Shown: positions 43,684-51,840 of the stretch, piece by piece | How the letters are laid out: the number at the start of each line of letters is the position of its first letter | How positions within the stretch are numbered: the stretch's first letter is position 1 | Source: Sinomonas mesophila | GTDB lineage: Bacteria; Actinomycetota; Actinomycetes; Actinomycetales; Micrococcaceae | Length of the DNA: 64,000 bases | Direction: 5' to 3' | Assembly (NCBI RefSeq): GCF_001999765.1 | Contig: NZ_KV908323.1 | Location: forward strand, 190,585 to 254,584 | Made by a program: the position numbers and the translations under genes | Notes under the pieces: generated by a model | The model's database searches: none | What the model was told of the DNA's origin: nothing | The model's input: only the letters and a program-made list of their open reading frames with translations

Positions 43684-44459
43684 GCGGCACCGCCCTCGGT
43701 GATGGCGAGGACGCGGGCCGGCGAGCCCGTGCCGCCCACGATGGGCAGGGGCGCGACGACGACGAGGGCGCCGGTCGGCGGGAGCTCGCCGAGGTTCTGG
43801 AGCGAGGTGATGCCGTACTTGTCGTGCCCGAGGAGGAAGTGGTGCATCGGGAACGGCGGCTCCATGCCGCCGGCCGCGCCGGCGTCGATCCCGACCGTCT
43901 CGACGCCCACGCCCGAGAGCGGGCTGGACTCCGCGATCCACTGCGCGCAGCGGGCGGTGAAGCCGGGGGAGTGCGGGCCGTTCTCGTCGGCGTTGAGGAA
44001 GCGCTCGCGGTCCTGGGCGTAGGCGTCCCAGCCCGTGCGGACGAGGAGCCAGCCATTCGCGGGCAGCGGGCCGTGCTCCGCCTGCCACTTTTCGAGGTGC
44101 TCGACGTCCACGAGGAAGTCCGGGTCCTCGGCGACCTGCGCCGAGACGTCCAGGACGCAGGCGGGGCCGACGAGGCGGGGCGGCTCGATCTGGGAGACGT
44201 CCTTGCCGTCCTTGCCGGTGGCCCAATGGACCGGGGCGTCGAGGTGGGTGCCGATGTGCTCGCCGGTGGAGATGTTGTGGTGCTTCCAGAACGGCCCGGG
44301 CTTGTTGTAGGCCGAGACCTCCTCGAGGCTGAAGTCCACGAGGTTGGCGAACGGCTCGGGGAGCCGGAGGGTGGGCGTCTCGGAGGAGAGCCGGTTCGTC
44401 AGGTCGACGACGCGAGTGGTCCCTGCGGCGAGGGACTCGATGAGGGATGCCAGTGGCAT
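43680..44459 (-). CDS. PF04199 cyclase/amidohydrolase, candidate isatin hydrolase
   Basis: The protein has 259 residues from the ATG at 44459 with GAAGGAG upstream; an earlier start at 44492 lacks a site. The metal-binding signature HIGTHLDAPVH (residues 68-78) is that of the family that includes metal-dependent kynurenine formamidase and isatin hydrolase. Since the kyn operon already has an alpha/beta-fold formamidase candidate, and the gene is coupled to a ThDP enzyme gene, opening of isatin to isatinate is proposed. A TGACGttCGTCA palindrome overlaps its promoter. Confidence 0.85.
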   Translation of the reverse strand: MPLASLIESLAAGTTRVVDLTNRLSSETPTLRLPEPFANLVDFSLEEVSAYNKPGPFWKHHNISTGEHIGTHLDAPVHWATGKDGKDVSQIEPPRLVGPACVLDVSAQVAEDPDFLVDVEHLEKWQAEHGPLPANGWLLVRTGWDAYAQDRERFLNADENGPHSPGFTARCAQWIAESSPLSGVGVETVGIDAGAAGGMEPPFPMHHFLLGHDKYGITSLQNLGELPPTGALVVVAPLPIVGGTGSPARVLAITEGGAA

Positions 44460-44489
44460 GGGGACTCCTTCGTCCAGGCGAATCTGGCG

Positions 44490-44517
44490 CATAGGCCGAT
44501 CTTGTGACGTTCGTCAG
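44490..44517 (-). promoter_or_regulatory. promoter of the hydrolase/ThDP operon with CTGACGaaCGTCAC operator
   Basis: On the minus strand a -35-like CTGACG (44517-44512) is followed after 16-17 bases by CTATGC-like sequence as -10. The palindrome TGACGttCGTCA (44505-44516) covers the -35 region in the same arrangement as at the kyn, FAH and AAHS promoters. Confidence 0.55.
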
Positions 44518-44603
44518 GAGATGTCGATAGATGGGTAGCGTATCAACACGTTCCGCGGGCTGCCTAGAGTCTCTCCGGAATTGGAAACGCTCGGGAGGGG
44601 GCC

Positions 44604-44620
44604 CTGCGCGAATCGGATAG
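44604..44620 (+). promoter_or_regulatory. single AraC-type half site CTGCGCGAATCGGATAG
   Basis: This 17-mer matches the repeats at 31715-31751 and 47639-47676 but stands alone, without a second copy 20 bp away or a TAGCGT element at the expected distance. It lies between the broken metal transporter gene and the hydrolase operon and may be a remnant. Confidence 0.4.
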
Positions 44621-44665
44621 CAGACCGCCGTCAGTGGATAGCCGGGGCGGTTGCGCCAGCCTCGA

Positions 44666-45375
44666 TTAGAAGGGACCGGCGGCAACTGTGATGTCCTCAA
44701 CGTTCGGAAGGGCGTGGCTGAGGCGGTGCTGGGCGGCGCGGCGTACTCGGTCAGCTTCCTCCACCGTCGAGTCGAGAGAGACTCGGACCTCGGAACCCAA
44801 GACGACTGCGAGGGGCGTGCCCCCGTCAGTGCGGGCATGGACACCATCCGCGACAAGCGCGGCCGATCCGATCCTGCGCCCGACATTGATCCGATAGACC
44901 GCCACGGCCTCGTTGCCTGCGAAGCCGATCAGACCCGCTGCGACGACCCACCAGAGGTTCTCTGGCTGATGCGGACTGAGGAGCCGCTCGACTGACTGCC
45001 ACCCGGCAACGATCGCGGAGAGCGCGACGACCCCGACGATGAAGATTCCGGCGAGGTCCTCAGCCCGCCCGTAGCCGTAGGTGTAGCGCTTCGTCACGGG
45101 CCTGCGGGCGAGGATGAACGCGACCCAGAGGGGCACCGCGGTCAGGGCATCGGAGAAGTTATGGACTGTGTCCGCGAGCAGGGCCACCGAGCCGCTGACC
45201 AGGACAACGGCGAACTGCAGGACCGTCGTGGCGAGGAGGGCGAAGAGGCTGATCTTCAGCGCCCGCACGCCCTCGTGGCTGGCCTGGAGTGCGTCGTCGA
45301 TCGAGTCGGCGGCGTCGTGGGTGTGCGGGACGAAGAGGAATGGGTGCGCGGCCCGTGCGTGTGCTCGACACTCAT
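44666..45375 (-). pseudogene. cation diffusion facilitator, frameshifted and internally deleted
   Basis: The natural ATG at 45375 overlaps the regulator stop and encodes MSVEHTHGPRTHSSSS, then falls out of frame; the continuation HTHDAADSIDDALQASHEG is in another frame, so one base was lost or two gained near 45325. The frame then covers helices I-IV and part of V (LLADTVHNFSDALTAVP, VADGVHARTDG). It jumps from HARTDGGTPLAVVLGS directly to the end of the cytoplasmic domain (SLDSTVEEADRVRRAAQHRL), lacking about 90 residues including helix VI. Metal export is therefore unlikely. Confidence 0.75.
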
Positions 45376-45747
45376 GCGCTGGCTCGCTTCGCGGAATCGG
45401 CCCGATGGTGCCGTGGGACTCCGCCCAGCGAGTGCTCCGCCTGGAAGATCGCATCAGAGACCATCTGGGAGGCGTGCTCGTTCGCCAACCGGTAGAACGC
45501 TCGATTCCCCTCCTGCCGTGCCGTCACGACGCGCGCAAGCCGCAGCTTGGCCAGATGCTGTGAGACCGCCGCCGGGGCCTTGTGTACGACCTTAGCCAAA
45601 CGGTTCACCGGCAGCTTGCCGCTTTCGCGAAGTGCAAGGATGATCCGCACTCGGGTCGCATCGGCAAGCATGGAGAACACCTCGACAGCAAAGCTCCACG
45701 TACTCCGACTCGGGATCAAGCCCGCATGTCTTCTGATCTGCGTTCAT
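45372..45747 (-). pseudogene. ArsR/SmtB-family metal sensor, frameshifted
   Basis: The ATG at 45747 encodes MNADQKTCGLDPESEYVEL, the normal N-terminus of CmtR-like sensors, but an extra base in the run at 45690-45692 shifts the frame. The remaining ORF, open from a TTG at 45719, carries AVEVFSMLADATRVRIILAL, the helix-turn-helix PAAVSQHLAKLRLARVV and a His-rich end. A truncated product from the TTG cannot be excluded. It was the partner and regulator of the broken transporter gene. Confidence 0.7.
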
Positions 45748-45822
45748 GCGCAGATACGTTACGCGGGGGAGGCGACCTCCTCAAGCGGGGTCGACTTCTG
45801 CCGGTCGCAGGCCTTCACAATG

Positions 45823-45836
45823 GTTGACTATTCAAC
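45823..45836. promoter_or_regulatory. GTTGA-CTAT-TCAAC palindrome upstream of the F420-reductase-like gene
   Basis: A perfect 5+5 inverted repeat overlaps a possible -35 TTGACT. A further GTTGAAGCCTCAAG element follows at 45856-45869. Together they resemble a HxlR- or MarR-type operator region. No cognate regulator gene is intact nearby. Confidence 0.4.
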
Positions 45837-45900
45837 TAATCTAGGGCTTAGCTTAGTTGAAGCCTCAAGTAAAACGAGGTCGAATACGAAGGAGAGCATC

Positions 45901-46476
45901 ATGACCACTGTCAGCATCCTGGGCACCGGGAACATGGGCCCGGCTATCGCCGGCGTCGTCGAGAAGGGCGGCAACGCCGTCCAGCTCCTCGGCAGGGAGG
46001 ACGCCGACAAGGCCATCACGGGCGAGATCGTTGTCCTGGCGGTCCCCTATCCGGCCGTGCCTGAGATTGTGGCCCAGCGCGGTGAGCAACTCGCCGGCAA
46101 GGTCATCGTGGACATCACCAACCCGCTGGACTTCGAGACCTTCGACTCCCTGACCGTGCCCGCCGACTCCTCTGCCGCCGCCGAGATCCAGGCAGCACTT
46201 CCCACGTCCCGCGTGGTCAAGGCCTTCAACACGAACTTCGCCGCCACCCTCGCCTCGGGTCAGGTCGGCGGTCAGCCCACCACGGTGCTCATCGCCGGAG
46301 ATGACGAAGGCGCGAAGTCGCGGCTCGCCGAGGTGGTCGCCGCCGGGGGCCTGCGCGCCATCGACGCCGGCCCGCTGCGCCGCGCCCGCGAGCTGGAGGC
46401 TAAGGCCTTCCTGCAGATCACCCTCGCCGCCGCCGACAAGATTTCCTGGACCGGCGGCTTCGGGGTGCACGCCTGA
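45901..46476 (+). CDS. NADPH-dependent F420 reductase-like NAD(P)-binding protein
   Basis: The protein has 191 residues. A Rossmann motif ILGTGNMGPAIA at the N-terminus is followed by VVLAVPYPAVPEIV, VDITNPLDFETFDSL and VVKAFNTNFAATL, the pattern of the NpdG/F420H2:NADP oxidoreductase-like family (F420_oxidored). The cofactor and substrate are not certain. GAAGGAGAG precedes the ATG. A strong terminator follows the gene. Confidence 0.85.
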   Translation: MTTVSILGTGNMGPAIAGVVEKGGNAVQLLGREDADKAITGEIVVLAVPYPAVPEIVAQRGEQLAGKVIVDITNPLDFETFDSLTVPADSSAAAEIQAALPTSRVVKAFNTNFAATLASGQVGGQPTTVLIAGDDEGAKSRLAEVVAAGGLRAIDAGPLRRARELEAKAFLQITLAAADKISWTGGFGVHA

Positions 46477-46514
46477 CCCCCTCCATATCGGACACACCCT
46501 GTGAAGTCGCCCTC

Positions 46515-46558
46515 AGGAGCCGGGCGGCGCAGCCTTCGTGCTGCGCCGCCCGGCTCCT
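46515..46558. terminator. bidirectional terminator
   Basis: A perfect 19-bp stem AGGAGCCGGGCGGCGCAGC / GCTGCGCCGCCCGGCTCCT encloses a 6-base loop between the F420-reductase-like gene and the convergent AraC-type gene. Confidence 0.9.
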
Positions 46559-46576
46559 GCTTCATCCCCCTTCAGC

Positions 46577-47614
46577 TCACCGCCGCAGCGTCGCCGACGG
46601 GGCCTCCCCGAACATCGCTTGGTAGGCCTGGGAGAAGCGCCCCAGATGCCCGAACCCGCAGGCACCCGCCACCGCCGTGACGCTCTGTTCGCCCGGCTCG
46701 CAGTCCTGGAGCATCTGCCGGGCGCGCAGCAGCCGTGACGTCCGGAGCATGGCCGTCGGCGTCGACCCAGTCTCGGCCGAGACGGCCGCCTGGAGGGTGC
46801 GCAGCGGCACGCCCATGGCCTCGGCCAGCTCCGAAACCATGACGTCCTCTGACGCATGCCGTTCCAGCAGCTCATTGAAGCGCCGGACCAGCCGCGCCGT
46901 CGCCGCGTTGGCGGTTCCGGCCTGAGCGGATGCAGCGTCCTTTCCTGGCTCCCACTGGCCGAGCGAGAGGGAGACGTTGCTCGGCACGGCGAGCAGCCAG
47001 CGCTGCAGCACAGCTTCCTCGAGGAGCTTCAGCGCGTAGGGGGCGACCGCCGGATCTGTGCCGTTGACGGCGTCGTGGAATTCGAAGGCGGCCCGCAGGA
47101 GCGCCTGCCCGGCCGGACTCTTGAGGTCCAGCGAATGGCCGAGGCGCAGTCCGCCGGTCAGCTCGGCGCCGAACAGGCCCCTCGCGGCGTCTTCCATGGC
47201 CGAGAGCGGGGCGTACAGGATCAGCTGGGGAGTCCCGGCCTGCCACTCCATCGAGAAGTCCCGGTCGATCGGGGGGAGGGTCGCGAGCCGCGCGTCGGAC
47301 GCGATTCTCTCGTTCCCGCACTCCATCGTCGCCCGGCCCTGGAGCGGCATCTGGACGAGGAAGAACGATTCGAGGGCCTGCGGGCTGATGCGGACATCGG
47401 CGCCGTAGTCGAGCAGGTGCACCCCGAGGTTGGCGGTCGTGGCCGATCGGAGCTTGAGGTCCACGTGGCCGCCAGCGTCCAGCGGCACCAGGCGGTGGGC
47501 GCAGAACAGCTCCTCGATGGTCTGCTGCGCCTCATCGGCGTCGACGATGGCGAGCGTGGCCCGCCGGTCGAGCACTTGGTCCGGGCGGGGCAACCGGAGC
47601 GTGGGGGAAAGCAT
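46577..47614 (-). CDS. AraC-family transcriptional regulator of the SDR/StyA cluster
   Basis: The protein has 345 residues from the ATG at 47614 with TTGGAGG upstream. The N-terminal two-thirds is an AraC-binding-like ligand domain, and the C-terminus (about 240-345) holds the double helix-turn-helix with VSELAEAMGVPLRTLQAAV and VTAVAGACGFGHLGRFSQAY. It is divergent from the SDR gene, with a direct-repeat operator in between. In Acinetobacter iif indole clusters an AraC-type regulator activates in response to indole; the same role is inferred here. Confidence 0.88.
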   Translation of the reverse strand: MLSPTLRLPRPDQVLDRRATLAIVDADEAQQTIEELFCAHRLVPLDAGGHVDLKLRSATTANLGVHLLDYGADVRISPQALESFFLVQMPLQGRATMECGNERIASDARLATLPPIDRDFSMEWQAGTPQLILYAPLSAMEDAARGLFGAELTGGLRLGHSLDLKSPAGQALLRAAFEFHDAVNGTDPAVAPYALKLLEEAVLQRWLLAVPSNVSLSLGQWEPGKDAASAQAGTANAATARLVRRFNELLERHASEDVMVSELAEAMGVPLRTLQAAVSAETGSTPTAMLRTSRLLRARQMLQDCEPGEQSVTAVAGACGFGHLGRFSQAYQAMFGEAPSATLRR

Positions 47615-47638
47615 GTCGGCCTCCAAGCCAGACGCCAC

Positions 47639-47701
47639 TTGCGCGAATCGGACGAGCCCTGCGCGGTTCGGATAGAAGGCCAAACGCCGCGCACGTAGCG
47701 T
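47639..47701 (+). promoter_or_regulatory. AraC-type operator and promoter of the SDR/StyA operon
   Basis: Direct repeats TTGCGCGAATCGGA (47639) and CTGCGCGGTTCGGATAG (47659) are spaced 20 bp, followed by -10 TAGCGT at 47696-47701, 36 bases from the proximal repeat. The proximal repeat reaches the -35 region, as expected for AraC-type activation. The arrangement matches 31689-31751. Confidence 0.75.
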
Positions 47702-47748
47702 CGTGACTGGCCCCAGTATGGCACAGGTCACAGGCAAGGAAGGCTGAG

Positions 47749-48564
47749 ATGGGAACTCTGGACGGGCGCGTAGCCCTCGTGACAGGCGGCTCGACTCTCG
47801 TGGGCCGGGGCGTCGTCGACGCCCTGGCCGCAGAGGGTTCGCGGGTCGTGATTGCGGACATCGATGCGGTGGGCGGCGCCGAGGCCGCGCTCCATCCGTC
47901 GGTGGACTTCCGCCTCACGGACATCACGGACGACGGCGCTCTTGCGGCTCTCGTTGATGCCCTGCGGCGGGACTACGGTCGCCTCGACATCCTCGTGAAC
48001 CTCGCCTGCTCGTATCTGGACAACGGTGTGGACTCGGATCGGCCGGACTGGCTGAGCTCGCTCAATGTCAACGTGGTCAGCGCGGTCATGATGGCTCGGG
48101 CGGTCCGGGACCTCCTGGCCGAGTCGGGCCACGGCTCGATCATTAACTTCACCTCGATCTCGAGCTCCGTGGCGCAGACCGGCCGCTGGCTCTACCCCGC
48201 GAGCAAGGCGGCGCTCGTCCAGATCACGCGCAGCATGGCGGCCGACTTCGCCGCCGAGGGCATCCGGGTCAACTCCGTGAGCCCCGGTTGGACGTGGTCC
48301 AAGGTCATGGAGACCCTCAGCGGCGGCGACGCCGCCCACGTCGACGCCGTCGCGGCCCCGTTCCACCTCCTCGGCCGGGTCGGCCGCCCGAGCGAGGTCG
48401 GCGCCGTCGTCGCCTTCCTGGCCTCCGACGCCGCGTCCTTCGTGACCGGGGCCGACTGGGCCGCCGACGGTGGATACTCCGCCCTCGGCCCCGAACGCAA
48501 CGAACCCGCCATCCCCCTGCTCGCAAAGGATCCGGCGCTCAGCGCGCCGGCCGAAGGGAGGTGA
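47749..48564 (+). CDS. short-chain dehydrogenase, IifA-like
   Basis: The protein has 271 residues with the classical SDR motifs TGGSTLVGRG, NLACSY in place of NNAG, catalytic Ser in TSISSS and YPASK, and the C-terminal NSVSPGWTWSKV. Leading an operon with StyA-type monooxygenases and divergent from an AraC gene, it occupies the place of IifA, which oxidises the indole dihydrodiol-type intermediate. The NAD-loop Asn-Leu-Ala-Cys is unusual. The end of the protein is duplicated in the next small gene. Confidence 0.85.
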   Translation: MGTLDGRVALVTGGSTLVGRGVVDALAAEGSRVVIADIDAVGGAEAALHPSVDFRLTDITDDGALAALVDALRRDYGRLDILVNLACSYLDNGVDSDRPDWLSSLNVNVVSAVMMARAVRDLLAESGHGSIINFTSISSSVAQTGRWLYPASKAALVQITRSMAADFAAEGIRVNSVSPGWTWSKVMETLSGGDAAHVDAVAAPFHLLGRVGRPSEVGAVVAFLASDAASFVTGADWAADGGYSALGPERNEPAIPLLAKDPALSAPAEGR

Positions 48565-48569
48565 ACCCC

Positions 48570-48773
48570 ATGAGGTCCCGTCGTCTCGCACGCCAGCACT
48601 GGGTGGACTACCGCGAGCGCAACGCCGCCACCGCCGTCCGGGGGCTGCACTCGCCCGGCACGCGGGAGGCCGTCGTCGTCATCACCTCGGCCTCAGAGGC
48701 CGGTTACGTTGGCACAGCCCCCGGTTGGGCCGTCGAAGACGGCCACTCTGCCTTCGGCCCCGAATGCCACTAG
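48570..48773 (+). CDS. 67-residue chimera of RRLAxQ motif and degenerate SDR tail
   Basis: The N-terminus RSRRLARQHWVDYRERNAA matches the 43-residue protein at 31507-31638. The C-terminus, with AVVVITSASEAGYVG and GWAVEDGHSAFGPE, aligns with the end of the preceding SDR, with AVVAFLASDAASFVTG and DWAADGGYSALGPE. The gene thus seems to be the small motif protein fused to a duplicated, decayed SDR end. GGGAGGTGAACCCC is a strong ribosome binding site, and the gene lies 5 bases after the SDR stop. Confidence 0.7.
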   Translation: MRSRRLARQHWVDYRERNAATAVRGLHSPGTREAVVVITSASEAGYVGTAPGWAVEDGHSAFGPECH

Positions 48774-48814
48774 ACACCGACCAGACTCCAACCCACAGAC
48801 CACGAGGAATCCCC

Positions 48815-50062
48815 ATGGCACAACGCTCCATCACCATCGTCGGCGCCGGCCAGTCCGGCCTCCAGCTCGGAGTCGGCCTTCTTGAGGCCGGCTACCAGGT
48901 GCGCATCGTCTCCAACCGCACGGGGGAGGAGATCGCCGCCGGCCGGGTCTCGTCCAGCCAGTGCATGTTCGGGCAGGCCCTCGCCCATGAGTCGGACCTC
49001 GGCCTCGACCTGTGGCAGGACGCCCCCGCCGTCGACGGCATCGGCTTCACCGTGGCACCCTCGGAGGCCCCCGGGGTCAAGGCCATCGACTGGGCCCACC
49101 GCCTCGACCGCCCGGCCCAGTCCATCGACCAGCGGGTCAAGTTCCCCGCCTTCATGGAGGCCTTCGTCCAACGCGGCGGAGAGCTCGTGTTCGAGGACGC
49201 CGGCGTCGACGAGCTCGAGCGCTACGCCGCCGAGAGCGATCTCGTGCTCGTCGCCGCGGGCAAGGGCGAGATCGCTCGGCTGTTCGAGCGCGACGCCGAG
49301 CGGAGCCACTACGACGCCCCGCAGCGCGCCCTCGCCCTCACCTACGTCCACGGCATGCGCCCCCGGGACGAATACTCCGCCGTCGCCTTCAACCTCATCC
49401 CCGGCGTCGGCGAGTACTTCACCTTCCCCGCGCTCACCCTCTCGGGCCCCTGCGACATCATGGTCTTCGAGGGCCTCCCGGGCGGGCCGATGGACGCGTG
49501 GGCGGGCCTGTCCCCCGAGCAGCACCTTGGGCGCTCTCTCGAAATTCTTCGGACGTACCTGCCCTGGGAGGCAGAGCGCTGCTCCGACGTGAGCCTCACC
49601 GACGAGCTCGGCGTCCTCCAGGGCCGCTTTGCCCCCACCGTGCGCCGCCCCGTCGTCACGCTCCCCTCGGGCCGGACGGTCCTGGGGATGGCGGACGTCG
49701 TCGTCCTCAACGACCCGATCACGGGACAGGGCTCGAACAACGCCGCCAAGTGCGCGGCCTCGTACCTCGAGTCGATCGTCGCCCACGGGGACCTCCCCTT
49801 CACCCGCGACTTTCAGCAGGCCACGTTCGAGCGGTACTGGGGCTACGCCCAGTTCGTCGCGGGCTGGACGAACGCGCTGCTCGCGCCTCCGCCAGAGCAC
49901 GTCCTCAACCTCCTCGGCGCGGCCGGCTCGTCCCCGGCGATCGCCAAGCGCTTCGTGAACGGCTTCGACTTCCCGCCGGACTTCTTCGAGTGGTTCATGG
50001 ATCCCGACTCCGCGGCGCGGTATCTGGACAGCCTTGCCAGCGCCGCTCAGCCCTCGGCCTGA
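48815..50062 (+). CDS. styrene/indole monooxygenase, StyA1-type flavoprotein
   Basis: The protein has 415 residues. It has a two-component (group E) flavin monooxygenase fold: FAD motif IVGAGQSGLQLGVGLL, SSSQCMFGQALAHE, RLDRPAQSIDQRVKFPAFM, GVGEYFTFPALTLSGPCDIM and DPITGQGSNNAAKC, in short stretches. StyA enzymes epoxidise styrene or the C2-C3 bond of indole using reduced FAD. It needs a reductase, which is fused to the next gene product. The cluster context favours indole. Confidence 0.9.
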   Translation: MAQRSITIVGAGQSGLQLGVGLLEAGYQVRIVSNRTGEEIAAGRVSSSQCMFGQALAHESDLGLDLWQDAPAVDGIGFTVAPSEAPGVKAIDWAHRLDRPAQSIDQRVKFPAFMEAFVQRGGELVFEDAGVDELERYAAESDLVLVAAGKGEIARLFERDAERSHYDAPQRALALTYVHGMRPRDEYSAVAFNLIPGVGEYFTFPALTLSGPCDIMVFEGLPGGPMDAWAGLSPEQHLGRSLEILRTYLPWEAERCSDVSLTDELGVLQGRFAPTVRRPVVTLPSGRTVLGMADVVVLNDPITGQGSNNAAKCAASYLESIVAHGDLPFTRDFQQATFERYWGYAQFVAGWTNALLAPPPEHVLNLLGAAGSSPAIAKRFVNGFDFPPDFFEWFMDPDSAARYLDSLASAAQPSA

Positions 50063-50079
50063 ACGAGAAGGACAGATCA

Positions 50080-51840
50080 ATGCGCACCATTACCATTGTC
50101 GGAGCGGGCGAGGCGGGCACCCAGACCGCCCTGGCGCTCCAGGAACTCGGCTACGGCGTCACCCTCGTCTCGGACCGCTCGGCCGGGCAGATCCGCAGCG
50201 GCTCCATCACCTCGAGCCAGTGCGTCTTCTCCGGCGCCCTCGACGTCCAGCGGGAGGTTCACGTCGACCCCGCCCAGCGCGCCGCCGTCGGCATCGGGTC
50301 CCTCCAGCTGAACGTCTCCGGCACTCCCAGCCCCATCGCCTGGACCGCGCCCCTGGACCGTCCGGCCCTCTCGATCGACCAGCGCGTCAAGTGCGCGCAG
50401 TGGATCGAGGAGTTCGTGGCCCGCGGCGGAGACTTCCGCATCGAGAAGGTCACCGTGCGGATGCTCGAGGACTTCGCCGCGCACAGCGATCTCGTGCTCG
50501 TCTGCACGGGCAAGGGCGAGCTCGGCCAGATCTTCGCCCGCGACCGCAGGCGCTCGAGCTTCGACCGTCCGCAGCGCGTCACGGCGGTCACGTACGTGCG
50601 GCGCCCCGAGATCGGCGGCACGGCGGACGACGGCGACGCGAACCTCGCGGGCGAGGGCCCGCAGGGCACCCTGCGCTTCTCCCTGGTCCCCGGTGTCGGC
50701 GAGTTCTTCACCTTCCCCGGCCTGACGGTCTCGGGGCCGTGCCAGATGATGGTCTTCGAGGGCGTGCCGGGCGGGCCGATGGACGTCTGGGACACGGTGC
50801 AGTCTTCCGAGGAGCACCTCGAGGCCTCGAAGCGGCTCCTCAAGGAGCACTTCCCGCACGAGGCCGAGGCCTTCGCCGACGCCGAGCTGACCGACGAGGG
50901 GGCCGTGCTCCGCGGGCGCCTGACGCCCACGGTCCGCGAGGCGGTGGGCATCCTGCCCAATGGTGCGGCGGTGCTGGGACTTGCGGACGCCGTCGTCCTC
51001 AACGACCCCCTGACCGGCCAGGGCTCGAACAACGCCACGCTGGCCGCGCACTACGCCGCCGAGTCGATCCGGCGCCGCGGCGACCAGCCCTTCGACGAGG
51101 CCTGGATGCGGGAGACGTTCGACGAGTTCTGGCGGGGCTGGGCGCAGTGGTCCACGGGCTGGACCACCTCGCTGCTGCGTCCGCTCCGCGGCTTCCAGCT
51201 CGACCTGCTCGCCGCCGCGCAGGAGCACCCGGTGCTCGCCTCGTCCATCGCGAACGGCTTCGACGACCCGCGCACGGTGTTCCCGTGGTGGCAGGACGAG
51301 GACGAGGCGCGCGGGATGCTCGAGTGGGCCGCGCACCAGGAGCGCAACGGATTCGACGTCCGGGACTTCCGCTCGGCCCTCGGGCAGTTCGCCACGGGTG
51401 TCACGGTGGTCACGACCCGCTCGGCCGACGGCTCGCGGGTGGGGATGACGGCGAACTCGTTCACCTCGGTCTCGATGGACCCGCCGCTCGTGCTGTGGTG
51501 CCCGAGCAAGCGGGCGCCCAGCCTCGGCGATTTCGAGGCCTCGACCCACTTCGCCATCAACATTCTCGCCTCGGACCAGCACGTGCTCTCGCGCCAGTTC
51601 GCGACCCCGGCGGAGGACAAGTTCGCCGGCGTCCGCTGCGCGGAGGGAGTCTCGGGCGTGCCCCTCATCGAGGGCGCGGTGGCGACGTTCCAGTGCCGCA
51701 CCGTGGCCCGCCACGACGCCGGCGACCACGTGGTCTACATCGGCCAGGTGGAGGAGTACACGAACCGCGGCGGGGAGCCGCTCGTCTTCCACGGCGGCAG
51801 CTACCACGCGACCGTGCGGCATCCGGAGTTCGCGCGGTGA
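50080..51840 (+). CDS. StyA2B-type fused monooxygenase / flavin reductase
   Basis: The protein has 586 residues. Residues 1-415 are a StyA-like oxygenase (IVGAGEAGTQTALALQELGY, SSQCVFSGALDVQRE, VPGVGEFFTFPGLTVSG, DPLTGQGSNNATLA). Residues 430-586 are an HpaC/StyB-type flavin reductase (FRSALGQFATGVTVVTT, GMTANSFTSVSMDPPLVLW). The StyA1 plus StyA2B arrangement is known from Rhodococcus opacus 1CP, where the fused partner supplies reduced FAD to both oxygenases. Oxidation of indole is the favoured role. Confidence 0.92.
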   Translation: MRTITIVGAGEAGTQTALALQELGYGVTLVSDRSAGQIRSGSITSSQCVFSGALDVQREVHVDPAQRAAVGIGSLQLNVSGTPSPIAWTAPLDRPALSIDQRVKCAQWIEEFVARGGDFRIEKVTVRMLEDFAAHSDLVLVCTGKGELGQIFARDRRRSSFDRPQRVTAVTYVRRPEIGGTADDGDANLAGEGPQGTLRFSLVPGVGEFFTFPGLTVSGPCQMMVFEGVPGGPMDVWDTVQSSEEHLEASKRLLKEHFPHEAEAFADAELTDEGAVLRGRLTPTVREAVGILPNGAAVLGLADAVVLNDPLTGQGSNNATLAAHYAAESIRRRGDQPFDEAWMRETFDEFWRGWAQWSTGWTTSLLRPLRGFQLDLLAAAQEHPVLASSIANGFDDPRTVFPWWQDEDEARGMLEWAAHQERNGFDVRDFRSALGQFATGVTVVTTRSADGSRVGMTANSFTSVSMDPPLVLWCPSKRAPSLGDFEASTHFAINILASDQHVLSRQFATPAEDKFAGVRCAEGVSGVPLIEGAVATFQCRTVARHDAGDHVVYIGQVEEYTNRGGEPLVFHGGSYHATVRHPEFAR

